A stretch of 64,000 nucleotides of DNA, taken from the NCBI RefSeq assembly GCF_018263925.1, contig NZ_JAEVHF010000001.1, positions 186,001-250,000 on the forward strand, written 5' to 3'. The translations under genes were made by a program, and so were the position numbers. Numbering within the stretch: position 1 is the stretch's first letter; every line of letters begins with the position of its first letter. Below, in pieces: positions 1-7,678 of the stretch. Under the pieces are notes generated by a model. The model was not told the origin of the DNA. It did no database searches and saw only the letters and a list, made by a program, of their open reading frames with translations. This DNA is from Kistimonas asteriae. Lineage in GTDB: Bacteria > Pseudomonadota > Gammaproteobacteria > Pseudomonadales > Endozoicomonadaceae.

Positions 1-1
1 C

Positions 2-322
2 ATCCTGGCAGAACAGATGGGTGCCGATGCGCTGATCATCATGACCGACGTCAGTGCCGTATGCATCAACTTCGGCAAGCCTGACCAGAAAGAAATCCAC
101 AAGGCGACGCCTGACGCGATCACCTCTCTGGACTTCCCTGCTGGCTCCATGGGTCCGAAGATCGAAGCCGCTGCCAACTTCGTCCGTAAGGGCGGCAAGT
201 TCGCCGGTATCGGTAGCCTGTACGACGTCGTTAACATTGCTAACGGCGTAGCCGGTACCTGGATCACCGAAGAAGCAGAAGGGATCTCCTACCACGAAGG
301 TCGCAAGGCTGCCCAAGCCTGA
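2..322 (+). CDS. arcC: Carbamate kinase, C-terminal part (5' end outside window)
   Basis: This is the last 106 codons of a carbamate kinase, the enzyme that makes ATP from carbamoyl phosphate in the arginine deiminase pathway in the cytoplasm. The reading frame is open from base 2, so the gene starts upstream of the window. Visible family motifs are LAEQMGADALIIMTDV near the start of the fragment, the AGSMGPKIEAA segment and the final GT-I block. All are typical of the C-terminal half of ArcC-type amino acid kinases. A GC-rich hairpin follows the stop codon, so this is probably the last gene of its operon. Other arc genes would lie upstream, but that cannot be seen here. Confidence 0.93.
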   Translation: MLAEQMGADALIIMTDVSAVCINFGKPDQKEIHKATPDAITSLDFPAGSMGPKIEAAANFVRKGGKFAGIGSLYDVVNIANGVAGTWITEEAEGISYHEGRKAAQA

Positions 323-329
323 TCTGCCT

Positions 330-362
330 GGCGGAGGCTTTGCCTCCGCCTCTTCTCCCTCC
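330..362 (+). terminator. Rho-independent-type terminator after arcC
   Basis: A perfect 8-bp stem (GGCGGAGG and CCTCCGCC, 330-350) with a 5-base loop follows the arcC stop by seven bases. It is followed by a pyrimidine-rich, T-interrupted tract rather than a pure T run. Confidence 0.7.
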
Positions 363-414
363 CTTCTTTATACTTCCCCGTACCAGCCCCCCTACCTCCA
401 AGGTTTATTGACCT

Positions 415-840
415 ATGAAAACGCAATCCACCATTGCCGTTGGCGTTGGTGTCTTTATCATTCGAGCCGGCAAAATTCTGCTGGGTGAACGCACGGGTTC
501 ACATGGTGCGGATACATGGGCACTGCCCGGTGGCCACCTGGAATTCGGCGAAACCCCTGCAGACTGCGCTATTCGCGAAGCACTGGAAGAAACAGGTCTC
601 AAGATCAGCGATATTGAGCCTGTAGCTTTCACAAACGACATTTTCGAAAAAGAAGGAAAGCACTACGTCACACTGTTTGTCAGGGCCAGACAATCTGAGG
701 GGGAACCCTGCACAATGGAACCGGCAAAATGCAAAGGCTGGTCATGGTTTGACTGGAACGCCCTGCCGAAACCACTCTTCACTTCGCTGGAAAACCTGAA
801 ACAGCAGGGATTTGTTCTGCTTTCTGATGAACAATCATAA
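415..840 (+). CDS. Nudix hydrolase, NUDT15/MutT-like
   Basis: A 141-residue cytoplasmic Nudix hydrolase. The Nudix box is complete at residues 40-62: G40, E46, the REALEE block at 54-59 and G61, which supply the magnesium-binding glutamates. The preceding WALPGGHLEFGE and the later GKHYVTLFV and GWSWFDW segments resemble NUDT15-type (deoxy)nucleoside triphosphate diphosphatases, which clean oxidised or modified nucleotides from the pool. The exact substrate cannot be read from the sequence. The gene stands alone between the arcC terminator and a bidirectional hairpin before tRNA-Glu. Confidence 0.88.
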   Translation: MKTQSTIAVGVGVFIIRAGKILLGERTGSHGADTWALPGGHLEFGETPADCAIREALEETGLKISDIEPVAFTNDIFEKEGKHYVTLFVRARQSEGEPCTMEPAKCKGWSWFDWNALPKPLFTSLENLKQQGFVLLSDEQS

Positions 841-884
841 CGAGAAGCCGAACAATACCGGCATTATTTGGCATTTATTACCGA

Positions 885-922
885 CATAAAAAAAGCCTTC
901 TTACTAGGCAAGAAGGCTTTTT
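885..922. terminator. Bidirectional intrinsic terminator
   Basis: An A-rich tract, a stem AAAAGCCTTCTT, a 7-base loop, AAGAAGGC and a T run form a hairpin that works in both directions. It lies downstream of the Nudix gene on the plus strand and just past the 3' end of tRNA-Glu on the minus strand. Confidence 0.88.
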
Positions 923-928
923 CAAATA

Positions 929-1004
929 TGGCGTCCCCTAGGGGACTCGAACCCCTGTTACCGCCGTGAAAGGGCGGTGTCCTAGGCCACTAGACGAAGG
1001 GGAC
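929..1004 (-). tRNA. tRNA-Glu (anticodon TTC)
   Basis: A 76-nt cloverleaf on the minus strand. The acceptor stem is GTCCCC/GGGGAC, the anticodon loop contains TTC, the T arm is GGTTCGAGTCC, and CCA is encoded. A terminator lies immediately downstream. No rRNA genes are nearby. Confidence 0.97.
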
Positions 1005-1129
1005 CTCATGGACGGCGGCAATAATAGGGGTTCACTTTCCGAGAGTCAACAGCCTGATCGCTATTCTTTTTCACATTCCATCGCGGTCATGTACACTCTC
1101 CTGACGCATAAAGGAGAGGAATGATAAGA

Positions 1130-1783
1130 ATGAAACTCAAACTCCTGGGGGCACCGCTGTCGCCTTTTGTCAGGAAGACCATTCTGACCCTGAAACTCAA
1201 AGAACTGACTTATGAGTTGACCCCTGTTTTACCCTTCAATTTCCCTGACTGGTTTGTAGAACTCAATCCTCTCAAGCGCATACCCGTTTTAACTGTTGAC
1301 GACACACCCATTGCCGATTCCAGTGTGATCTGCCAGTTTTTGGATACCCTGTCTGATACAACACGACTGATACCTGATAATCCGTTGGATGCAGCTCGTG
1401 TGCGATGGTTTGAAAAGTATGCCGATTATGAACTGGCGCCTCATTTAACCTTCACCATTTTCAGAAACCGTTTTCTTCTTCCGTCTTTGGGAAAACCGGG
1501 CGATGAAGCGGCAATCGAAAAAGCATTAACCAAGAAACTCCCCCCCATGCTCGCTTATCTGGAGCAAACACTGACAGACAATGAATTCCTGGTAGGCGAC
1601 AGCATCACTCTGGCGGACATTGCCGTTCTCAGTCAGTTTCTCTCCTTTAGGCATGGGGGTGAACAGCCTGACAGTGACCAGTATCCACACCTGTGCGCTT
1701 ACCTTGACCGGTTAATGCAACTCACTGCCGTGGTGGAAACCTGGGAGAAAGAGTGCGCCATTATCCAGAAAATGAAAAAATAG
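1130..1783 (+). CDS. Glutathione S-transferase family protein
   Basis: A 217-residue cytosolic GST-fold protein. The N-terminal thioredoxin-like domain has the GAPLSPFVRK start, the cis-proline region RIPVL near residue 60 and the glutathione-binding ADSSVI motif near residue 70. The C-terminal helical domain carries the N-capping ADIAVLSQF motif. The role is probably conjugation, peroxide reduction or an SspA-like regulatory function; the sequence does not decide between them. Two ATGs are possible, 1121 (four bases after AGGAG) and 1130. The second gives the family-typical N-terminus and better spacing from the GGAGAGG site. The end lies 65 bases before the likely start of the next gene, so co-transcription with the sensor kinase is plausible. 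Confidence 0.85.
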   Translation: MKLKLLGAPLSPFVRKTILTLKLKELTYELTPVLPFNFPDWFVELNPLKRIPVLTVDDTPIADSSVICQFLDTLSDTTRLIPDNPLDAARVRWFEKYADYELAPHLTFTIFRNRFLLPSLGKPGDEAAIEKALTKKLPPMLAYLEQTLTDNEFLVGDSITLADIAVLSQFLSFRHGGEQPDSDQYPHLCAYLDRLMQLTAVVETWEKECAIIQKMKK

Positions 1784-1848
1784 TACTCACCAACAGGGAA
1801 ATCCGGCATCCTGATAAAACAGGTAACGGGCAGTATGACAGGGATGTT

Positions 1849-4203
1849 ATGAAAACCAGACTCAGTGAACGCCTGTCTTACAAACAGGCCAGAAATACGC
1901 TGATACTCACCTTCCTGATTGGTGCACTGTTCAGCGTTATACAGGTCACACTGGACTTCTACGAACAGGATCATGCCATTGATCAGGAGATGCAGGCACT
2001 GCTCAATATCAGCAGTACACCGGCTGCACGCATCGCCTACAATATTGACGAAGAACTGGCCCAGGAACTGCTGCTAGGCCTCCTCCGATCCCCCGCTATC
2101 ATCCGTGCCGAAATGACGGATGAAAACAACACGCCACTGGCAGCCATTTCCCGAGACATACAACACGACACTACCCGTGTTGTCAGCGATACCCTGTTTG
2201 GCAAGACACGCCAATACAAAAAACCACTACGTGTCGCCTACGATCCAGAAGAAAAGCTGGGCTTCCTGATACTGGAAATCGATACCTATATTTACGGCAG
2301 CAGTTTTATCAAGCGCTCAGTCGTTACTGCCGTCACTGCCATTATTAAGGGATTGATTCTGGCTATTGTCCTGTTGCTTCTGTTTTACCGCATGACAACC
2401 CAACCGCTGTCCGCGTTGACCCGGGATCTACGTCGGGTAAACAACCATGCCCGCACCCCCATTGCGCTGAAGTATCCGGCAGGTCATGAGTATGATGAGA
2501 TCGGTAGCCTGGTTGACTCCATCAATCGCCTGCTGCATGTCATTTCCACCAACCTGAAAAAACGTCGGCAGGCAGAAAAGCAATTAAGAAATTACCTGGT
2601 TGATCTGGAAAACATTGTTGATAACCGAACCGCTGAACTGAATGCCCGTAACCGCCAGCTCAGGGATTCCAACGAGGAACTGGATCAGGCCCGCCAGGAC
2701 GCAGTACTGATGGCTAAAACCCGTGCCTCCATGCTGGCCAGCATGAGTCATGAAGTGCGAACCCCTATCAATGGCATTCTGGGCATGATTGACCTGTTAC
2801 TCGGGGACAACCCAACTGAGTCACAACAGGAAAAACTGCAGCTGGCCCGTGAATCCGGCATTATTTTGGTCCAACTGCTCAATGATGTTCTCGATTTCTC
2901 GAAATTTGAATCCGACAAACTCACGATAGAAGCCATTGTTTTTGATCTTCACGATACGCTGGAAACCGCGACGGCACTGCTGGGGCAAAGCGCTGCTGAC
3001 AAAAACCTGATCCTGCAGAATCAACTGAATCGCTCCCTCCCCCATACTGTTGTGGGCGATCCCACCCGTTTACACCAGATACTGACCAACCTGCTGGGTA
3101 ATGCCATCAAATTTACCCATCAAGGTAGCGTCACTCTCAGAGCCTGGGCCGATGTGCAGACTGATCAACGGTGCCAGCTGCATGTTGAGATTCGTGATAC
3201 AGGCATCGGTATTCCCGAAGCCATGCAGGGGGATATTTTTACCGCTTTTTCACAGGCATCATCTGATACCACCCGAAAATTTGGCGGTACCGGCCTGGGA
3301 CTGGCCCTGTCGAAAAAAATTGCTGAGGCGATGGGAGGCTCCATCACCGTGGAATCTCAACCCAATGAAGGAAGTCGTTTTACGGTGGTGTTGCCCTTTG
3401 AACAAACAGTGCAGGAAGCACAGCCATACCTACTAAACCACCCTGCAACAATCATCACCAGTACGACCGTGGCGATCGTAGCTCCCCCCGTATTAGCCTC
3501 TATCCTTTACAACTACTGTCGTGAATGGCGACTTGATAGCTGGGTTCCCAGCTGGCACGGCCCATGGCAGCAGCAGGACCTGGTACGTTTTTCAAAGACG
3601 GCTCTCCTGCTGACACACATTCAGCACCTGGTTGTTGAGAGACAGAATCCAACCCTATTGCTACAGAGTTCAGGTAATACCGCCTCCGATGTCCCTAAAA
3701 CCGATGCTGTCGCATTGTCATTACCCATCAGAAAAGATCACCTTCATGCGACTCTTTCAGAACTCATCGGTCCTGACATTCACCATGCAACAGCCTCTTC
3801 AATGACGCCACCCAATGTCATTATCCAGGAAACACACCCCATGACCACCCGTATTCTGGTTGTTGAGGACAATCCAACGAATCTGATGGTCGCAGAAGGC
3901 ATGCTGGAGCAATTAGGTTACCAGGTAACAACAGCACGGAACGGACAACAATGCCTGGATCGCTGCCAGCAAGCGTTATTTGATCTGGTATTAATGGATT
4001 GCAACATGCCCGTTATGGATGGCTATGAAGCCTGCCGACAACTGCGGAACAACGCAAAAACCTGTGATATGCCCGTGATAGCGCTCACAGCCAACGCCCT
4101 CAGTCATGACCGTGAACGCTGCTATCGGGCCGGCATGCAGGATTACATCGCCAAGCCCTTTGACCGTAGCACCCTGAAGCAAACGCTCGAAAAGTGGCTT
4201 TAA
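1849..4203 (+). CDS. Hybrid sensor histidine kinase, BarA/GacS-like without Hpt
   Basis: A 784-residue inner-membrane hybrid kinase from the ATG at 1849, which has AGGGA in front. The open frame runs back to 1753, but that overlaps the GST gene. Order: TM1 (about 14-34), a periplasmic loop of about 130 residues, TM2 (about 168-188), HAMP, coiled coil, HisKA with phospho-acceptor His301 in SHEVRTP, HATPase_c with NAIKF, DTGIGI and FGGTGLGL boxes, a degenerate receiver-like domain of roughly 110 residues lacking an obvious acceptor aspartate, and a C-terminal receiver with Asp717 in LMDCNMP. The plan matches BarA/GacS/TodS-type kinases, but the protein stops after the receiver and has no Hpt domain. 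A separate Hpt protein is therefore presumably needed to pass the phosphate on. The signal sensed is unknown. Confidence 0.87.
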   Translation: MKTRLSERLSYKQARNTLILTFLIGALFSVIQVTLDFYEQDHAIDQEMQALLNISSTPAARIAYNIDEELAQELLLGLLRSPAIIRAEMTDENNTPLAAISRDIQHDTTRVVSDTLFGKTRQYKKPLRVAYDPEEKLGFLILEIDTYIYGSSFIKRSVVTAVTAIIKGLILAIVLLLLFYRMTTQPLSALTRDLRRVNNHARTPIALKYPAGHEYDEIGSLVDSINRLLHVISTNLKKRRQAEKQLRNYLVDLENIVDNRTAELNARNRQLRDSNEELDQARQDAVLMAKTRASMLASMSHEVRTPINGILGMIDLLLGDNPTESQQEKLQLARESGIILVQLLNDVLDFSKFESDKLTIEAIVFDLHDTLETATALLGQSAADKNLILQNQLNRSLPHTVVGDPTRLHQILTNLLGNAIKFTHQGSVTLRAWADVQTDQRCQLHVEIRDTGIGIPEAMQGDIFTAFSQASSDTTRKFGGTGLGLALSKKIAEAMGGSITVESQPNEGSRFTVVLPFEQTVQEAQPYLLNHPATIITSTTVAIVAPPVLASILYNYCREWRLDSWVPSWHGPWQQQDLVRFSKTALLLTHIQHLVVERQNPTLLLQSSGNTASDVPKTDAVALSLPIRKDHLHATLSELIGPDIHHATASSMTPPNVIIQETHPMTTRILVVEDNPTNLMVAEGMLEQLGYQVTTARNGQQCLDRCQQALFDLVLMDCNMPVMDGYEACRQLRNNAKTCDMPVIALTANALSHDRERCYRAGMQDYIAKPFDRSTLKQTLEKWL

Positions 4204-4212
4204 GGGATAGTG

Positions 4213-4623
4213 TTATTGTTCGGGTGGGACAAATGACAGTGCAACAGAGTTAATGCAGTAGCGCATACCTGTTGGCTGGGGTCCATCGGGAAATACATGG
4301 CCAAGATGAGCCTGACATCCGGCACATTTCACTTCAACCCTCACCATTCCATGAGAGGTATCGTATTCTGTGGTCACTGCGTCATCCGAGAGCGGTTGCC
4401 AGTAACTCGGCCAGCCTGAGCCCGAATCATATTTTGCCTCTGAACTGAACAACGGCTGATGACAACAGCTGCAGTGATACTCACCTTTCTCCTTGCAATG
4501 GTACAAGGCACCAGTAAATGGCGGTTCAGTCCCCTGCTGCCGACAGACCCGGTACTGCTCTGGTGTCAGCTGTTCCCGCCACTTGTCGTCAGTACGGCTA
4601 TCGTTACGATCTGATCTTGACAA
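4213..4623 (-). CDS. msrB: Peptide-methionine (R)-S-oxide reductase MsrB
   Basis: A 136-residue cytoplasmic methionine-R-sulfoxide reductase that repairs oxidised methionine using thioredoxin. The zinc-site pairs C51/C54 and C100/C103, the GSGWPSYW substrate pocket, the HLGHVF block and the catalytic RYCINS motif (Cys123) are all present. The start is TTG: no in-frame ATG lies near the 5' end, and a strong AGGAGG (4631-4636) sits seven bases before the TTG. The gene is divergent from alaA across only 95 bp. Confidence 0.95.
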   Translation of the reverse strand: MSRSDRNDSRTDDKWREQLTPEQYRVCRQQGTEPPFTGALYHCKEKGEYHCSCCHQPLFSSEAKYDSGSGWPSYWQPLSDDAVTTEYDTSHGMVRVEVKCAGCQAHLGHVFPDGPQPTGMRYCINSVALSFVPPEQ

Positions 4624-4672
4624 TGGTTTCCCTCCTCCGGACGCGGTATGATTTCGACCTTAACACCCACAA

Positions 4673-4710
4673 TGACCGCTGACCAGAGCCTGCAGCGGTC
4701 AGTTTTTTCG
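4673..4710 (+). terminator. Terminator-shaped hairpin in the alaA leader
   Basis: A perfect 9-bp stem TGACCGCTG/CAGCGGTCA with an 11-base loop is followed at once by GTTTTTTC, the classic form of an intrinsic terminator. It ends nine bases before the alaA start codon and lies in the 95-bp gap after the divergent msrB. Any alaA transcript starting in that gap must pass through it, so it may be an attenuator or a 5' stabilising hairpin. Confidence 0.6.
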
Positions 4711-4718
4711 GGACAGCT

Positions 4719-5933
4719 ATGTCTGAAATTCTCAAGTCGACCAAACTGCTCGACGTCTGTTATGAAATTCGCGGCCCCGTGCTCAGCGAAGCCAAAAAGC
4801 TGGAAGAAGAAGGCCAGCGCATCATCAAGCTGAATATTGGCAATCCGGCGCCGTTTGGTTTTGATGCCCCGGAAGAGATCATCCGGGACATGATCCTCAA
4901 TCTGCCCGCGTCCCAGGGTTACTGCGATGCCAAAGGCCTGTTTTCCGCCCGCAAGGCCATCATGCAGTATTGCCAGCAACGGGACATCCGTAACGTTGAG
5001 ATTGAAGATATTTTTGTTGGCAATGGTGTCAGCGAACTGATCGTCATGGCCATGCAGGGACTGCTGAACAACGGCGATGAAATGCTGATTCCCGCGCCGG
5101 ACTACCCCCTCTGGACGGCGGCAGTCAATCTTGCCGGTGGCAGCGCGGTGCATTACATCAAGGATGAGCAGTCCGACTGGTACCCTGACCTGGACGACAT
5201 TCGCAGTAAGATTTCTGCGAAAACCCGTGGCATTGTGATCATCAACCCCAATAACCCAACGGGTGCCGTTTATCCGCAGGAGATACTGGAAGGCATCGTC
5301 GAGCTGGCTCGCGAGCACAACCTGATCGTTTTTGCCGATGAAATTTACGACAAGATTCTCTATGACGGTACCGAACACACGGCACTGGCCTCTCTGGCCG
5401 ACGACGTGTTGTTTGTAACGTTTAATGGGTTATCCAAGTCCTGGCGAGCGGCTGGTTTCCGTACCGGCTGGATGGTGATGAGCGGTGCCAAACATAAGGC
5501 GAAGGATTATATAGAAGGTCTGGGCATCCTGGCCTCCATGCGCCTGTGCGCCAATGTACCTTCCCAGCATGCCGTTCAGACGGCGCTAGGTGGCTACCAG
5601 AGTATCAATGATCTGGTATTACCAGGCGGCCGCCTGCTAGAGCAGCGAGACAAAGCCTGGGAAATGATCACCGACATTCCCGGCGTCACCTGTGTAAAGC
5701 CAAAAGGCGCACTGTACCTGTTCCCGAAACTTGATCCGAAGATGTACCCCATCGAAGATGATGAACAGTTCATTCTGGATCTGCTGCGTCAGGAAAAGGT
5801 GCTTCTGGTTCAGGGCTCCGGTTTCAACTGGCCGGCCAATGACCATTTCCGGATTGTCACCCTGCCGCGGGTCGATGAGCTGGAAATTGCCATTAACAGG
5901 CTGGCAAAATATCTGGACAGAATTCGCCAGTAA
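4719..5933 (+). CDS. alaA: Pyridoxal phosphate-dependent aminotransferase AlaA
   Basis: A 404-residue fold-type I aminotransferase of the AlaA (YfbQ) type, which makes alanine from pyruvate with glutamate as donor. The N-terminal KLNIGNPAPFGF, the aspartate-containing DEIYDKILY block, the PLP lysine K240 in GLSKSWRAAG and the later FRTGW arginine region are typical and the length is normal. The start follows a weak GGGAC site. A terminator-like hairpin in the leader suggests regulation after initiation of transcription. A small conserved gene follows after 35 bp and may be in the same operon. Confidence 0.93.
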   Translation: MSEILKSTKLLDVCYEIRGPVLSEAKKLEEEGQRIIKLNIGNPAPFGFDAPEEIIRDMILNLPASQGYCDAKGLFSARKAIMQYCQQRDIRNVEIEDIFVGNGVSELIVMAMQGLLNNGDEMLIPAPDYPLWTAAVNLAGGSAVHYIKDEQSDWYPDLDDIRSKISAKTRGIVIINPNNPTGAVYPQEILEGIVELAREHNLIVFADEIYDKILYDGTEHTALASLADDVLFVTFNGLSKSWRAAGFRTGWMVMSGAKHKAKDYIEGLGILASMRLCANVPSQHAVQTALGGYQSINDLVLPGGRLLEQRDKAWEMITDIPGVTCVKPKGALYLFPKLDPKMYPIEDDEQFILDLLRQEKVLLVQGSGFNWPANDHFRIVTLPRVDELEIAINRLAKYLDRIRQ

Positions 5934-5968
5934 TAGTCGCATCAAACAAAAAAGGACGCAGCAGGATC

Positions 5969-6433
5969 ATGGCTGATATTCATATCGATGATTTCTTTCA
6001 GGACTGTGCATACATACTCCTGAAGCTGTATGGCCATTTTCCGCGCAAGGATGCGCTGTATGTGGATGACATTGCAGACTGCGCCCCTGTGGATGAGTAC
6101 GGCATTCCCTCTGAACGCCACATGGCCTGTTATCAGACCATGCTATGGCTAGCGGAAGAGGGTTATCTGCGGTACGAGGATCGCATAGGTTTCAACGGAC
6201 TGGATCAGGTAACGCTTACAGAAAAGGCATTTCTGAAGTTGGTCACACCAGTGAATCATGCAAGTATCGACTCAACATCACCTCCAATTGTAGGCCTGCA
6301 ACAAGCCACTTTGGCGGCGCAACTGCGGCAAGCTAAAAGAGATGGAACCCCTTACAAACTGCGAAAAGTACTGGCAAATATGTGGCATGAGATTTTACCC
6401 GCCGACTGTAATACAACCGACGGCACTTCATAA
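5969..6433 (+). CDS. Conserved hypothetical protein downstream of alaA
   Basis: A 154-residue soluble protein that I do not recognise. It starts with an acidic IDDFFQDCAYILLKLYG helix. Its central part (YQTMLWLAEEGYLRYEDR, then LTEKAFLKL) looks like a winged-helix arrangement of the kind seen in small regulators, but this is only a resemblance. The C-terminal third is helical with RQAKRDGTPYKLRKV. It lies 35 bp after alaA on the same strand. It has no signal peptide or membrane segment. Confidence 0.6.
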   Translation: MADIHIDDFFQDCAYILLKLYGHFPRKDALYVDDIADCAPVDEYGIPSERHMACYQTMLWLAEEGYLRYEDRIGFNGLDQVTLTEKAFLKLVTPVNHASIDSTSPPIVGLQQATLAAQLRQAKRDGTPYKLRKVLANMWHEILPADCNTTDGTS

Positions 6434-6490
6434 GTGATCTCACCATTCCTGAAGGGCTGAAGCATTAGTAATACTAATGTTCAATGCCTT

Positions 6491-7516
6491 TTAGCCTTTT
6501 TCATCCTCTCGTTCAAAATCAAATGATTCCAGAATACTTTCCAACTCTGTTGAGTAAACGTCAATTTCCACTCTAACAACATCTGTAGTTTTTAGATGAT
6601 GAAAGAAAACATTAAACAACTCACTTAAACAAAAATCCTCACGCACCATTGGCGGTGCAAAATATTGCACCATTTCAACCATGGCAGTTTTTTGCTTTCC
6701 TGTAGCTACTACATACAAAAAACAGGCACCACACCCAACATTTTGCTTATCTTCTACATAAAGCGAAATAGTACTCTTTTCAGTTATAGAAGAAAGAAGC
6801 CGCATATCATTGCCAATTCCATTGATTAATTTCCGCAACATCAAAGAATTAATATCACACCCTTCACATGACAACCTTACCTCATAACCAGACTTCCAAT
6901 TTTCAAGACACGTTCTAACACGTACTTCTTCAGAATCCGTTAAATAATTTTCACGGCACGCATATTTACCCATCAAATAGTTTGGATATTCAAGCGTTGT
7001 TATATCCCTGATAGCAGTATGCATAAACAAACGAGAACCATCATCATCAGAAAAATCTCCCATTGAATCTTCTGAATCTGATGATGCAGAGCTAGCACTA
7101 TCTTCACTCTTTGCACCTGACAGTGTCTCCTGTTCTTCATCACTAAAAAAATCAGCCAATAAATCCTCAACGCCTGAAATATCAGAAGATACATCATTTA
7201 ATTCATGAGTGAAGGATGAATCCATTTCAGAAAAATCATCACATAGAATCTCCACACTTCTACCCGAAATAGTTTCAACATCAGATAAAGATTCCTGCAC
7301 CTCATAATTTGCAACCTCAGCATTGACTTTCGATGGCTCTAATAGCTCAACACCCGGATTTCTTTTTGGGCTATTACCTGCTGAACCAGATTCACATCTG
7401 GCTCTCTTTTTAGATGTCGAGCGAACACCTCCCTCCCCATCTAAATCCTGAGAAGATCTTTGCTGTCCAGCATTCTTCAAATTTGAAGAACTACAGCTTG
7501 GACGTGATAATTCCAT
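6491..7516 (-). CDS. Orphan Ser/Asp-rich protein with NLS-like motif; candidate host-directed factor
   Basis: A 341-residue protein with no family that I recognise. Residues 1-55 are polar and contain SKKRARCE (basic residues 36-40) and PKR (50-52), which resemble a mono- or bipartite nuclear localisation signal. Residues about 60-165 are strongly acidic and serine-rich, apparently disordered. The C-terminal part (about 200-337) looks folded. Its last 100 residues resemble a GNAT acetyltransferase end (a beta strand, ELFNVFFHHLK helix, VVRVEIDVYS strand and ESFDFE), but the acetyl-CoA Q/RxxGxG/A loop is not visible. The gene is clearly more AT-rich than its neighbours, which fits transfer. 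There is no N-terminal secretion signal, so export by type III or type IV is speculation. Confidence 0.55.
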   Translation of the reverse strand: MELSRPSCSSSNLKNAGQQRSSQDLDGEGGVRSTSKKRARCESGSAGNSPKRNPGVELLEPSKVNAEVANYEVQESLSDVETISGRSVEILCDDFSEMDSSFTHELNDVSSDISGVEDLLADFFSDEEQETLSGAKSEDSASSASSDSEDSMGDFSDDDGSRLFMHTAIRDITTLEYPNYLMGKYACRENYLTDSEEVRVRTCLENWKSGYEVRLSCEGCDINSLMLRKLINGIGNDMRLLSSITEKSTISLYVEDKQNVGCGACFLYVVATGKQKTAMVEMVQYFAPPMVREDFCLSELFNVFFHHLKTTDVVRVEIDVYSTELESILESFDFEREDEKG

Positions 7517-7678
7517 AATGATATATCCCTATACAATTTCCATAAAATAGCCAGTAATAATGGCAGACACCCATAAAAAATCACTAACAGATTCAGTTAC
7601 CTCAGCTATCCATTAGTAAAAAACCAAAAGACTGCCATTATGAGGACTTCTCTGTTCATTCAAATATTGTTATTCACT

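Noticed and set aside
4566..5378. A 270-codon open frame antisense to alaA
   Set aside because: It lies fully opposite the well-conserved alaA, has no ribosome-binding site and no family resemblance.
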